NCBI GenBank assembly: GCA_015180985.1
Contig: CP054185.1
Coordinates: forward strand, 3,161,225-3,225,224
Length of the DNA: 64,000 bases
Direction: 5' to 3'
From: Flammeovirgaceae bacterium
Lineage (GTDB): Bacteria; Bacteroidota; Bacteroidia; Cytophagales; Cyclobacteriaceae
Both the position numbers and the translations under genes were made by a program. This document shows positions 1 to 9,146 of the stretch, in pieces (within the stretch, counting starts at the first letter, position 1; each line of letters starts with the position of its first letter). Under the pieces are notes generated by a model. The model was not told where the DNA came from, searched no databases, and worked only from the letters and a program-made list of their open reading frames with translations.

Positions 1-977
1 GTTTTACGCATCTGCGATACAGGCACTTCCTCAAAACGCTCCTGCCCGACAACCGGTGGCAATGCTACCGATGCCGCAACCTTACCAGTACCTTCGGCAG
101 CCGGTTTGTAATTTTCTACATCGCGTTTGGTAATACGACCCTGGTCGCCTGAACCCGGAATTTTGCCGATATCATATCCTCTCTCTTTTGCTAGTCGCTT
201 GGCTAAGGGCGAAGCTTTTACCCTACCATTCGACTGCCCGCTTGTAACGGGCTGTGGCTGCGTGTGGCTGGACGCTGATGTAACTGTGGCCCCGGATGAA
301 ACTGCTGCAGTGGTTGGTTTTACCGGTGCACTGCCTGAACTTTTTGCCTGATGAGCTTTTAACAGCGTTTGCCAATCGGCCCCTTTTTCGCCAATGATAG
401 CCAGCACACCATTAACCGGAACGGATTTTCCGGCATCGGCACCGATGTATAATAAAATACCGGTGTTGTACGATTCATATTCCATGGTGGCCTTATCGGT
501 TTCTATTTCGGCCAGCAGCTCGCCCGATTTTACAGGGTCGCCTACTTTTTTATGCCAGGCCGCTATCACCCCCTCACTCATGGTGTCACTCATTTTAGGC
601 ATCAGCACAATCTCTGCCTTTATTGATGCCGTATCCATAGAAGGTTGAACAGCAGCCTCTGTTTTCGGAGGTTCAGGTTTACTTCCTCCGCTGTCGGCCG
701 ATTGTTTAGCACCCTCCAGCAAGGCTTTATAGTCCTCACCTTTTTTGCCGATAATGGCCAGCACATCGTTTACTTTAACAGCCTGCCCTTCGTTGGCACC
801 GATGTACAGGATAGTTCCTTCATTAAAGGACTCATAATCCATCGTGGCCTTGTCGGTTTCAATTTCAGCCATGAGTTCGCCCGACTTCACCTGGTCGCCT
901 ACTTTTTTATGCCATTTGGCGATAACCCCTTCAGTCATCGTGTCGCTCATCTTGGGCATGCGTACAATCTCCGCCAT
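1..977 (-). CDS. pdhC: Pyruvate dehydrogenase E2, dihydrolipoamide acetyltransferase (partial)
   Basis: Acetyltransferase core of the cytoplasmic pyruvate dehydrogenase complex; it moves acetyl groups from E1 to CoA on swinging lipoyl arms. The start (ATG at 977) and about 325 residues are present; the rest runs off the left edge. Two lipoyl domains are visible, each with an ETDKATM motif (lipoylated Lys43 and Lys162), joined by Pro/Ala/Ser-rich linkers. A peripheral subunit-binding domain follows at about residues 254-290 (VKASPLAKRLAKERG). The catalytic domain begins as the sequence ends. The two lipoyl domains are close copies at DNA level. The upstream gene is on the same strand, 70 bp away, but a weak terminator lies between, so co-transcription is uncertain. 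2-oxoglutarate dehydrogenase E2 normally has one lipoyl domain, so pyruvate dehydrogenase is preferred. Confidence 0.93.
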   Translation of the reverse strand, partial: MAEIVRMPKMSDTMTEGVIAKWHKKVGDQVKSGELMAEIETDKATMDYESFNEGTILYIGANEGQAVKVNDVLAIIGKKGEDYKALLEGAKQSADSGGSKPEPPKTEAAVQPSMDTASIKAEIVLMPKMSDTMSEGVIAAWHKKVGDPVKSGELLAEIETDKATMEYESYNTGILLYIGADAGKSVPVNGVLAIIGEKGADWQTLLKAHQAKSSGSAPVKPTTAAVSSGATVTSASSHTQPQPVTSGQSNGRVKASPLAKRLAKERGYDIGKIPGSGDQGRITKRDVENYKPAAEGTGKVAASVALPPVVGQERFEEVPVSQMRK

Positions 978-1003
978 CCGAATAAAATGTTTTTAACGAA
1001 GGT

Positions 1004-1029
1004 CAAAAATAGGGTTTAATACCCCTATT
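1004..1029 (-). terminator. Weak intrinsic terminator candidate
   Basis: A 7-bp stem (1008-1014 pairing with 1023-1029) with an 8-nt loop is followed, on the minus strand, by ATTTTTG. It lies 19 bases past the stop of the upstream propeller gene and before pdhC. The stem is short, so the call is tentative. Confidence 0.35.
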
Positions 1030-1047
1030 ATCAAACCGGATGAAACC

Positions 1048-4014
1048 TTAAAAGTTAATAGTGCCCAGAAGGAACTCAACGGTTGTAACCGGATTGGGAA
1101 GGATGCCCACCGAGTAACGCACACCAATATCGAACTGTGGTAAAAACCGGAGGATGTTGATATCCAGTTTTATTTCAAGTCCGGTTGAAAGGTAGGTGGT
1201 TGAGCGTGGCGGATTTTGGCCAAACTGGCTGGTGCCGAAGCCGTAATCTGCAAATCCGTTCATGCGCAGCCGCTGGATGTTGAGCAGCGGCCCGAAGGCG
1301 GCATCGGGGTACCAGACAGGCAACGTATAGTTTGCCGACATGGAATAGAATTTTTCAGCGCGAAAAACGGCTAAACCACGTGGCAACGGAATCTGATTTG
1401 GGAAGATGTATGAATTATTGTCGGCATAAGGTTGTGATGACGATGAACGGGAAAGCAACTCAAGCTTTGTTTGCTGATAGCCCCAGTAGCCCCACAGCGA
1501 ATGATGCCGGAATAAACCAGGAAAGTAAAGTACTGAGTAGAAGGAAAATTGATTGCCTGTATAATCTGAATTAAACGGTGTTCCATAACCGTGAAGTTCA
1601 ACTGCCTGGCCCCACTTGCTGTTGATATCGCGCCTGTTGCGCTTGAGCAGCCGGTAGGCCGACATGGAGAAATGATTGTACAACAACGTTCCGTTACCAG
1701 GGCTGGTGCGCAACCAATACTGCGGCAACTCCGGTGTAATCAGTCGGCCTGTACCGGTAATGGAGTTGGCGAAATCAGTTACCTGCGTATAACCTACATA
1801 ATTGCTCACTGTAAAATTTCCAAAAAAACGTGAGCTGGTGGTGATTAGCGGAATACGCAATCCGGCTTCCAGTGTTTTTTCATACCAACTATACGTAAGA
1901 TTACCGGATGTAAGAACAGTATCTGAACCGACAATATCATAATAGCTAATGGTACCTTCATTTAATTTGCGCGGCCCGAACAACACGTTGACATCAATAA
2001 TCGGAAACCAGTTTTGATAACTCAACCCAATCCGATACAAACCGGTTTGCTCCGGTACATTGAAGAGATAACCGGCTCGCCAGGATACCGTACTCAGGGC
2101 ATCCTGCGAAACAAGACCAATATCGGCCTGGGTAACGGTTGTGTTAAAGTAAGCGCCCCAGCTATAGGGGTTGAAGAGCCCGGAAATTTTCCGGTATTTT
2201 TTGGAAGGATACTTCGTTTGCGGAAGGCCGTCAAGTAAATTCGGATTTCCCTCCTGCTCAACGAGGTACTGAAAGAATGATTTGGGCTCAGGTTTGGGTT
2301 GAAAGTCCGGCCAGGCTTCAACATCAAACGGAATTTTTACCACATCAAAGCCATCGCGGGTTTGTTCGTTGTAGTAAATGGTTCTTCCATCGGTTGAAAT
2401 TACCGGGTTGTACGCGCCATACCGGCTTACCGTAACCTGCTTGCGTTTTCCGATAGTTAAATCCATAACATAAATGTTATCAACACCCGAAGCCGGTGAA
2501 TTGAAAAACAGGTAGTTTTTGTATAACACAGGATGCCCGATGTTCTCATCCGATGGCGGAATTATTTCCTTTTCGCTGCCGGTACGCACATCAAATGCAA
2601 CTACTGACCGATTATGTTGTTTTGTTTTAAGCGCCACAATTTTTGAACCATCGTCCGACCACCGTGGCATAGAGTACATGGCATCAGTAGCACTGGCCAG
2701 TTTTTTAACAATATGTCCTTCGGTATCCAGAATGAGGAGTGACACAGTATAGTCTGGTGCGGATTCGACAGTAACAATTCGGGTAGTGTCGGGCGAAATT
2801 GCCGCACCGGTATAGCGGGAATTGCGGCTCACAATTTTTAATCGCCTGGTTTCATAGTCGTACATCTTAATTAACGAATAGGTTACCCTGCGCCACCGCG
2901 GGTGAAATCCATATTCATTCCACACCACACGCGTGCCGGCTGCCGAAAGCATGCCGTTGTCATTCACAATACCCGGTATAAACACACGCTTATCTTTTTG
3001 GGTGCCGATTTTCACAAACTGCTCAATATCACCGATGCCCCGCTTCATGGCCAGCACCGATCCATCGGCCATCACCTGCGGATACTTGTAATCGGTGTAT
3101 CCTTTTCGTTCACTTGCAGGTACTTGTTCAAAACCTGAAGGATGAATATTGCTCAATGATTCCTCCCATTCCTTTTTCAGGTCCGCCACTGTGGCGCGAT
3201 ACAAATCTGTAACGTACAAGCCGGTCTCTTTATGGACCGCATTTGAAAAAGCAAACGGCCAGAATGGAAATTTCCACGCGCGCTGGGTAATCTTATCCCA
3301 AATCAGCGGGTCACCGGTGTGCTTGCGTAGGTAGCCTACCAGGTGGTACCCCAGCACATAATGATCAGGAATAGCGTGCTTATACGAACGGAGGTATTGC
3401 TTATGGTAATTAAATTCACGGCCTTCCAACAAATTGGTTTTCATCAGCAACCCGAAGTTGGGTATGCGGCCACGGCCGCTGTTGGTAAACGCAGTTTCGG
3501 TAGCAACGGCATCGCCTTCCCAGAACCACAGGGGAGCCGCCATTTGCGAAACCCCGGCAAGGGTTGCCGGGCCAAAGGCATAGTACAGCCACTTGCTTAA
3601 ACCCGTACGGGCCCTATCGAACTGCACCATGTGGCGGTATTCGTGTACAGCCAACTGGTTAAGCCAGTCGAGGGTACCGGTAAAATTGTAGTCCTGCGGG
3701 GGCATGGTAAAAAACTCCGAGCGCCTGGGCAGCAGGCTGACAAAGCCATTGGATAGGGCTGTTTGATTTTGAAGGATAACGGTAAATTTGCGTGGAGGCT
3801 TGCTGAGCGAAGCAGCCTCAGGCAGGCGGATATGCTCCAGGGTATTGGCTATGCGTTGAGCCTGCGCCTCGAAACCAGGGATGTACAACACGCGGAAATT
3901 CGGGGTTGTAATTTTATTCCATTTCAGCGAGGGAGGATTATTTTCAAGCACCTCTTGGGCAAGGCCATTCAGTGCAATTGTCAGCAATACACCCGCAAAA
4001 GCTAAAGTCTTCAT
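1048..4014 (-). CDS. Exported gluzincin-like protein with beta-propeller and C-terminal barrel
   Basis: Large envelope protein of about 988 residues. The ATG at 4014 is chosen over an upstream TTG (4056) because it opens a clean signal peptide (MKTLAFAGVLLTIALNGLAQ). The N-terminal third has a zinc-metallopeptidase signature: HEYRH (HExxH, near residue 124) followed by WFWEGDAVATE, which matches the usual WxxEGxAxxxE third-ligand helix of gluzincins. The middle has repeated PD40/TolB-like blades (about residues 320-590). The last 350 residues are amphipathic, aromatic-rich strands ending in Phe, typical of an outer-membrane barrel. In this family such proteins are often annotated TolB-like; peptidase activity and substrate are not known from sequence. 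It is divergent from the small gene at 4141. Confidence 0.8.
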   Translation of the reverse strand: MKTLAFAGVLLTIALNGLAQEVLENNPPSLKWNKITTPNFRVLYIPGFEAQAQRIANTLEHIRLPEAASLSKPPRKFTVILQNQTALSNGFVSLLPRRSEFFTMPPQDYNFTGTLDWLNQLAVHEYRHMVQFDRARTGLSKWLYYAFGPATLAGVSQMAAPLWFWEGDAVATETAFTNSGRGRIPNFGLLMKTNLLEGREFNYHKQYLRSYKHAIPDHYVLGYHLVGYLRKHTGDPLIWDKITQRAWKFPFWPFAFSNAVHKETGLYVTDLYRATVADLKKEWEESLSNIHPSGFEQVPASERKGYTDYKYPQVMADGSVLAMKRGIGDIEQFVKIGTQKDKRVFIPGIVNDNGMLSAAGTRVVWNEYGFHPRWRRVTYSLIKMYDYETRRLKIVSRNSRYTGAAISPDTTRIVTVESAPDYTVSLLILDTEGHIVKKLASATDAMYSMPRWSDDGSKIVALKTKQHNRSVVAFDVRTGSEKEIIPPSDENIGHPVLYKNYLFFNSPASGVDNIYVMDLTIGKRKQVTVSRYGAYNPVISTDGRTIYYNEQTRDGFDVVKIPFDVEAWPDFQPKPEPKSFFQYLVEQEGNPNLLDGLPQTKYPSKKYRKISGLFNPYSWGAYFNTTVTQADIGLVSQDALSTVSWRAGYLFNVPEQTGLYRIGLSYQNWFPIIDVNVLFGPRKLNEGTISYYDIVGSDTVLTSGNLTYSWYEKTLEAGLRIPLITTSSRFFGNFTVSNYVGYTQVTDFANSITGTGRLITPELPQYWLRTSPGNGTLLYNHFSMSAYRLLKRNRRDINSKWGQAVELHGYGTPFNSDYTGNQFSFYSVLYFPGLFRHHSLWGYWGYQQTKLELLSRSSSSQPYADNNSYIFPNQIPLPRGLAVFRAEKFYSMSANYTLPVWYPDAAFGPLLNIQRLRMNGFADYGFGTSQFGQNPPRSTTYLSTGLEIKLDINILRFLPQFDIGVRYSVGILPNPVTTVEFLLGTINF

Positions 4015-4140
4015 CGGCAAAAGATGAAATATTAAACTCTGCATTAACAATTGCAACTGATTGCCAACAAAAGTTGTTTATCAGGCAATGATGCAATCAT
4101 CCGGTTGAATTAACGGAGTAAAATTTAAAACTTGAGCCCC

Positions 4141-4263
4141 ATGTTCAAAAAACTTCTCGAATTATACAAAGAATACAAGCCGTACGTACGGGTGGATTTA
4201 ATTATGTATGGCGTGCTCATCCTGCTGATTATACTATACTTCATTGTAAGCAGTTTGTTTTAA
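4141..4263 (+). CDS. Small single-pass membrane protein, 40 aa
   Basis: Short ORF starting at ATG 4141 and ending in TAA. The product has a charged, amphipathic N-terminus (MFKKLLELYKEYKPYVRVDL) followed by one strong hydrophobic segment (about residues 21-39) and almost no tail. It sits alone between a divergent gene and a convergent TonB receptor. Initiation by ATG, a textbook membrane-anchor layout and a clean stop support a real gene, but no family is recognised. Other small inner-membrane proteins of this shape modulate larger partners; nothing here identifies one. Confidence 0.55.
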   Translation: MFKKLLELYKEYKPYVRVDLIMYGVLILLIILYFIVSSLF

Positions 4264-4265
4264 AG

Positions 4266-4294
4266 AAAAAGAGGCTGCCTGATCAGACAGCCTC
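4266..4294 (-). terminator. Intrinsic terminator of the TonB receptor gene
   Basis: A 24-base inverted repeat (4271-4294, GAGGCTG...CAGCCTC with one internal mismatch) is followed on the minus strand by TTTTTCTTTA. It lies just past the receptor stop codon at 4318. On the plus strand there is no T-run, so it mainly serves the minus-strand gene. Confidence 0.7.
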
Positions 4295-4317
4295 TCAGAA
4301 GTAAACAATAATGACTA

Positions 4318-6982
4318 CTAAAAACGGTAATTCAACTGGATTAAAAACATTGATCCCATCTGGCTGAACTGTGAGCCGTCATAGGTTAACACCGGGTAGC
4401 GCCCGTTAAAGGTGATGTTGTTAATCTGGTCTTTAACCTGCACCGGGTCAGCCAAAATAGATTCTCCTGCAGGATTTTCGGCCTTGAGTTTGTATTCAGG
4501 GAATACATTCAGCAGGTTCTGCAAGGTAAGGGATGCACTGAATTGTGGAGTAAAATTGTAAAGAATCCCCAGGTCAGTGACAACGTTGGGTGTAAACTCG
4601 AGGAACAGGTTTTCATCTAAATCCGCGTTATTGAACGTGGTTTTTCCAAACAAGGTATTGTTCAGGTTAAACGAAAATTTGCCTAAAGCGTAATCAATGC
4701 CAAGAATAAACTTTGTTTTGGGCCGACTCGTAGTCAGTAATGACTCCTGTGTTTGATTGTATATGTCATAACCGAAATTAGTGTTAAGCGACTGGTAGCC
4801 TCCTACTAATTCGTTCTCAATAGTATAGTTGCCCGCCAGGTTTACCGCCATGCGGCCCTGGCCTACGGGTAGGTTTCTGTAACTGGCTACAATATCAATA
4901 CCACTGGTTTGTGTTTCGGCCGCATTGATAAAGAAACTGATGTTATCGATCTGAACACCTTGTATAACATCACTTACCTCATTACTGTAAATAATCCGGT
5001 CTTTAATCCGAATCTGGTAATAGTCAACGGTTAACGACAGGTTTGAATTTGGATTAAATCCGAAGCCGAATGAAATGTTATTTGCTTTTTCTGCTTTCAA
5101 ACGGGGTACCCCCAGTAACCGGGCTTCTTTACTGAAGTTGTTGGCAAGCCCTGTGTTTACAATGTCCCCTGACACAAACGAAGCCTGTGTTAACTGCAGG
5201 TACTGCTGGTGCAGCGTTGGTGCCCTGAATCCTGTGGAAACCGAACCACGAAGCGTAAACGAATCAGCTACTTTGTAACGTGAAGTGAGCTTATATACAT
5301 TGGCAGAGCCAAAGTCGGAATAAATTTCTGATCGGAGGGTGCCACCAATTAAAAAGTTTTCCGTGATATCCCAGGTCAGATCAACATAGGCACCAAAGTT
5401 AAAGCGGTTGGCCTTAATGGCGTTGTTCTGTTGGAAGCCCGGAAAGGAGTTGGCGCCTTCACTGCTGTACGATGCAGTATCACCGGCAATAAGTTCCCAG
5501 TTCTCTGAACGGAACTCAGAGCCAATTGCAATAAAGAACTTATCGGAAATGGGTTTGGAGAAGTCAATATTTCCTACGAGGTGATTAAAGGCAAAGCCAC
5601 CGGGTTTAAACGAGGTTGGGCTGTTCTTAACCAGCGCCCGGTTTACTGTGTTATCCACAGTAAACAGCATTTTATTACCGCCCACTGTTAAACTCATGTC
5701 CTGTTTCCATCCACCCATATCGGCTGATCGGAAACCAATAGTTCCATTGTAATCGCTCAAGTCTCCGTCAAACGAAGGTTGATAGCCGATGTAACCCTCA
5801 TACAGTCCAGCGGCTTTATCAGCAGCGAAAGCTGCCTGCACCGCTGCGCCATTCGGTCCTCCGGTATAGTCATCGCCTGTATAATCCGGTGCACCGGGTA
5901 TGCGCTTGTGCAACAGACCCTGATCGATACGCCAATAGGGCTGGCGGTAGTTTGCAAAACTTTTTGTTTTACGGTAAACATAGGCCGCGTTGGCATACAC
6001 CTCGGAGTTAACCCCAACCGGTATAGCTGTATTAATTAAAAATTTTGCCGAGGTGTTATCCGGTGTACCGTTTTTATTCAATCCGTCCGGATACCGGGCC
6101 AGGAAGGCGTTAACGCCAGCCTGGGCATTGGCCGACCCATCCGTCAAATCAGTAAAATCACGTGCCGGATCAATGGGATCTTTTCGGATGGCTGCTTCTA
6201 AATGTTGAGCCGGAGTTTACTGATATCGTTGTTCCCTCATAACGGTCTTTGAGAATCACGTTCATTACACCGGCAATGGCATCTGAACCATATTGCGCAG
6301 AGGCGCCATCACGCAGAATTTCAACACGCTTGATGGCATCGGTGGGTATTGCCGATAAATCAGCACCGGTCTCCCCCCGCCCCGGAGATGTTTGCGTATA
6401 AACCAAAGCCGTAAGATTTTTCCGCTTGCCGTTAATCAGTATCAATGTACGGCTGGGTCCAAGATTCCTGATTTCGTAAGGATCGAATAATGAAGTGGCA
6501 TCGTTTACCGGTGTATTTACCGTGTTGAACGAAGGTACCCGGTATTGGAGCGCTTTATCGAAAGTAATCTGACCGGTTGTTTGCAATTCCTTTACAGCCA
6601 GGTTATCCACCGGCAACGGGGTGTCAGTAATGGTGCGCTGCGGACCGCGACTACCAACCGCAATAACAATCTCCTGCAATTCGCTGGCCGAGGGTACCAG
6701 GATTACGGAAACCACATTGGATGATGGTATTGCTACTTCCTGCGTGACATAACCCACAAAGGAAACCACCAGTGTAGATGCAGAAGATGGTACCTGTAAA
6801 CTAAAACGGCCGGTGGCATCGGTTGAGGTACCTGTAGATGTACCCTTTACCACCACATTTACGCCTGAAATCGGTGACCCGTCTGATTGATCGGTAACTG
6901 TACCGGTAACCTCGCGGGTTTGAGCCATTGCCTGCATACTAACAAACAACAGCAACATGAGTTTTGGTAATACGTGTTTCAT
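4318..6982 (-). pseudogene. SusC-type TonB-dependent receptor, frameshifted
   Basis: Outer-membrane TonB-dependent receptor split into two frames. The 5' part (6982-6170, 270 residues) has a signal peptide, a carboxypeptidase-regulatory-like domain (VTGTVTDQSDGSPISGVNV) and the plug domain (LRDGASAQYGSDAIAGVMNVIL). The 3' part (open from about 6219 to 4318) carries the barrel, including the conserved GSVSTGFRAPTLHQQY segment, and ends YRF as barrel proteins do. The frames overlap between about 6219 and 6170. The segment that usually lies between plug and first barrel strands looks short, so a small deletion may accompany the frameshift. It could be a true pseudogene, a phase-off allele or a sequencing error. 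The substrate is unknown; no SusD partner lies beside it. Confidence 0.85.
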
Positions 6983-7006
6983 AGTTGGTTTGGTTTAAGA
7001 CAATAT

Positions 7007-7036
7007 GAAAGTTAGCTATCTAACCTTAAAATCCAA
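7007..7036 (-). promoter_or_regulatory. Bacteroidota-type promoter for the TonB receptor
   Basis: On the minus strand TAACTTTC (7014-7007) matches the Bacteroidota -7 box TAnnTTTG in 7 of 8 positions and is preceded, 19 bases upstream, by GTTG (-33-like). It lies 24 bases before the receptor ATG. Confidence 0.45.
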
Positions 7037-7048
7037 CAAGGCCTTTAC

Positions 7049-7927
7049 TTAATTTAAGATCTCACGCACATGTTCCCGTATTTTACGGGCCAGTTCATCA
7101 GTGGGCAGGTCGTTCACATCGCGGCCAAAGGGATCTTCAATTTCTTCTGAAATCAGTTCAACGCTCAGCAATACAAACGCGATGAGCAATACGGCCGGAA
7201 TAGTTACATATTTAAACGTGGTAACAAAACCAAACGGAAGGGTAATGATGTACGTGAAAACAAACTTCTTTATGTACATGCTGTACGAATAGGGAATCGG
7301 TGTGTTTTTTATGCGCTCGCAGGCTCCGATAATATCGATAAAATCCTTTAGCTCTTTATCGAGGTTAAAAAACTGATCGCCCGTGAGCCTGCCGGCTTTG
7401 TAAAGTTCATTGACCCTGCTGTATAACATACCCGAAATAGCATTGGGTTTATGGTTTCGTGCTTTTATGGCTTCGAGGAAACTATCATCCGGTTCTTCCA
7501 GCTCAGTCAGCTGCACACCCTTCCGCAAATGTTCTTTGGAGGCATATACAAAGTTGGGGATCATCTTCGAAAACCAGGTGCGGTTTTCATGGTCGTTTTT
7601 ATCAAGGTAGGCGCTCAACTTTAAGGCAAAATTGCGGGTACTGTTTACCATAGCGCCCCATAACTTCCGCCCTTCCCACCACCGGTCGTAGGCGCTGTTT
7701 ATTCTAAAGACAAGAAACAAGCCAAGCACAATACCAAGGAGCGAATGCAGGGCCGTTGTACTGGTAAACTCTTCCTTGTCAGGATGGATTACCTCCAGAA
7801 TAACATAGCAGACCCCGAAGGTAAAAAAGGCCATAAAAATCAGGGCCGGCAACAGGGTTTTCATCACAAACCGGCTGTACGAATGAAATATAAGGGAGAG
7901 CCAGGCTTTGGGGTTATACTGCACCAT
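7049..7927 (-). CDS. Bestrophin-family (UPF0187/YneE) anion channel
   Basis: Inner-membrane protein of the bestrophin-like family, predicted to form pentameric anion (or, in some bacterial members, cation) channels. Diagnostic segments are the N-terminal NPKAWLSLIFHSYSRFV, the first hairpin FFTFGVCYVILEV, and RINSAYDRWWEGRKLWGAMVN, which is the family hallmark. A second pair of membrane segments lies near residues 205-260 and a Glu/Asp-rich DPFGRDVNDLP motif near the C-terminus. The ATG at 7927 is preferred to a TTG at 7948 because family members begin just before YNPK. It is transcribed in the same direction as the TonB receptor but 66 bp upstream, with a promoter between them. Confidence 0.88.
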   Translation of the reverse strand: MVQYNPKAWLSLIFHSYSRFVMKTLLPALIFMAFFTFGVCYVILEVIHPDKEEFTSTTALHSLLGIVLGLFLVFRINSAYDRWWEGRKLWGAMVNSTRNFALKLSAYLDKNDHENRTWFSKMIPNFVYASKEHLRKGVQLTELEEPDDSFLEAIKARNHKPNAISGMLYSRVNELYKAGRLTGDQFFNLDKELKDFIDIIGACERIKNTPIPYSYSMYIKKFVFTYIITLPFGFVTTFKYVTIPAVLLIAFVLLSVELISEEIEDPFGRDVNDLPTDELARKIREHVREILN

Positions 7928-7997
7928 AGGTTGGTAATTCAGGCCCAAATAAAACCCATGATTTTTTTAATTCCAATCATGAAACCATCGGGGTGGC

Positions 7998-8028
7998 CTT
8001 GCGTTATATATTCAAAATAGTATATTTG
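7998..8028 (+). promoter_or_regulatory. Bacteroidota-type promoter for the SPFH gene
   Basis: TATATTTG (8021-8028) is an exact match to the -7 consensus TAnnTTTG, with CTTG (7998-8001) 19 bases upstream as the -33 element. It lies 24 bases before the ATG at 8053. Confidence 0.6.
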
Positions 8029-8052
8029 TAATATCATTTTAATATCAAACTT

Positions 8053-8904
8053 ATGACACGCGAAAAAGACTACGCGCCTGCTTCAGGCTATGTTATGCTA
8101 ACCATTATGCTGGTGCTGCTAATCGCAGGAATCTGGGGCATTATTGCCATGCGAAATCCGGTATTTGTATGGCCCATAGCCATTGCCCTGTTGCTTATGC
8201 CGGGGTTCTTCTTTCTTAACCCAAATGCCTCAATGGTCTTGGTTCTGTTTGGCGATTACAAAGGCACCGTGAAAAAAAACGGATTCTATTGGGTTAATCC
8301 CCTGTTTAGCAAAAAATCCATTTCACTTCGGGCACGCAATTTCGACAGTGAAAAAATTAAAGTAAACGACAAAGTAGGCAACCCCATCCAGATTGGCGTA
8401 ATTCTGGTTTGGCAGGTACGCGATACATTTAAGGCTGCTTTTGAAGTGGATAATTATGAAAACTTTGTGCGTATTCAGAGCGATGCGGCTGTACGCAAGC
8501 TGGCCGGTATGTATCCGTATGATAATTTTGATGACGACTCGGAAGTTACGCTGCGCTCCGGCCATGATGAAGTGAACCACACTCTGGAAGAAAACCTCCG
8601 CAACCGGTTGGAAATAGCCGGCATCCATGTTATTGAGGCGCGCATTGGTTATTTAGCCTATGCAGCAGAAATTGCCAGCGCCATGTTGCGCAGGCAACAG
8701 GCTGCAGCGGTGGTTTCTGCCCGTTATAAAATTGTAGAAGGTGCCGTAAGCATGGTGCAGATGGCGCTTGACCACCTGTCGAAACAACAGGTTATTGAGT
8801 TGGACGAGGAACGCAAAGCCGCCATGGTTAGTAACCTGATGGTGGTGCTCTGTGCCGATAAAGATGTGAGTCCCGTTGTAAATACCGGAACATTACATAA
8901 CTGA
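8053..8904 (+). CDS. SPFH/band-7 (stomatin-like) membrane protein
   Basis: Two N-terminal hydrophobic segments (about residues 15-35 and 42-56) anchor an SPFH/band-7 domain (about 60-230: YKGTVKKNGFYWVNPLF, then GNPIQIGVILVWQVRDTFKA). A helical tail follows with alanine-rich AAEIASAMLRRQQAAAVVSA. SPFH proteins oligomerise into membrane microdomain scaffolds, often with a partner protease or regulator. A NfeD or FtsH-type partner is not next door; instead a small Arc-like protein follows 18 bp downstream, a pairing known from other genomes. Good promoter immediately upstream. Confidence 0.9.
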   Translation: MTREKDYAPASGYVMLTIMLVLLIAGIWGIIAMRNPVFVWPIAIALLLMPGFFFLNPNASMVLVLFGDYKGTVKKNGFYWVNPLFSKKSISLRARNFDSEKIKVNDKVGNPIQIGVILVWQVRDTFKAAFEVDNYENFVRIQSDAAVRKLAGMYPYDNFDDDSEVTLRSGHDEVNHTLEENLRNRLEIAGIHVIEARIGYLAYAAEIASAMLRRQQAAAVVSARYKIVEGAVSMVQMALDHLSKQQVIELDEERKAAMVSNLMVVLCADKDVSPVVNTGTLHN

Positions 8905-8922
8905 TAAACCGCCATCAACCGC

Positions 8923-9078
8923 ATGGCTCAGAAAAAACCATTTGTTCTTCGCCTTGACCCGGAATTACTTAAAGCCGTTGAGAAATGGGCTGCGGATGAA
9001 TTCCGCAGCACCAACGGGCAACTGGAATGGATAATTGCCCGCGCATTAAAAGAGGCCGGCCGATTAAAACAAAAATAG
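8923..9078 (+). CDS. Arc-family (ribbon-helix-helix-like) small protein, 51 aa
   Basis: ATG at 8923, stop TAG at 9076. The sequence KPFVLRLDPELLKAVEKWAA, then FRSTNGQLEWIIARALKEAG, matches the Arc/MetJ ribbon-helix-helix pattern: a beta strand, then helix 1, then the NGQLEWII second helix. It starts 18 bp after the SPFH gene, so the two are almost certainly co-transcribed. RHH proteins bind DNA as dimers; whether this one regulates the SPFH operon or has another job is unknown. It overlaps nothing real: the larger downstream ORF starts later, at 9147. Confidence 0.75.
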   Translation: MAQKKPFVLRLDPELLKAVEKWAADEFRSTNGQLEWIIARALKEAGRLKQK

Positions 9079-9146
9079 TACAAGCCAGGCAGGCTCGGAT
9101 TCAAAAAATAGTATCCGTTACTTTGTGTAGTATAAAGCCTGCAAAC

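Noticed and set aside
645-1019. Plus-strand ORF antisense to pdhC
   Set aside because: It mirrors the lipoyl-domain coding sequence on the other strand; the minus-strand protein is unambiguous.
9027-9146. N-terminal extension of the gene at 9147
   Set aside because: It would overlap the Arc-like gene and lacks a signal peptide; the later ATG gives a clean one.
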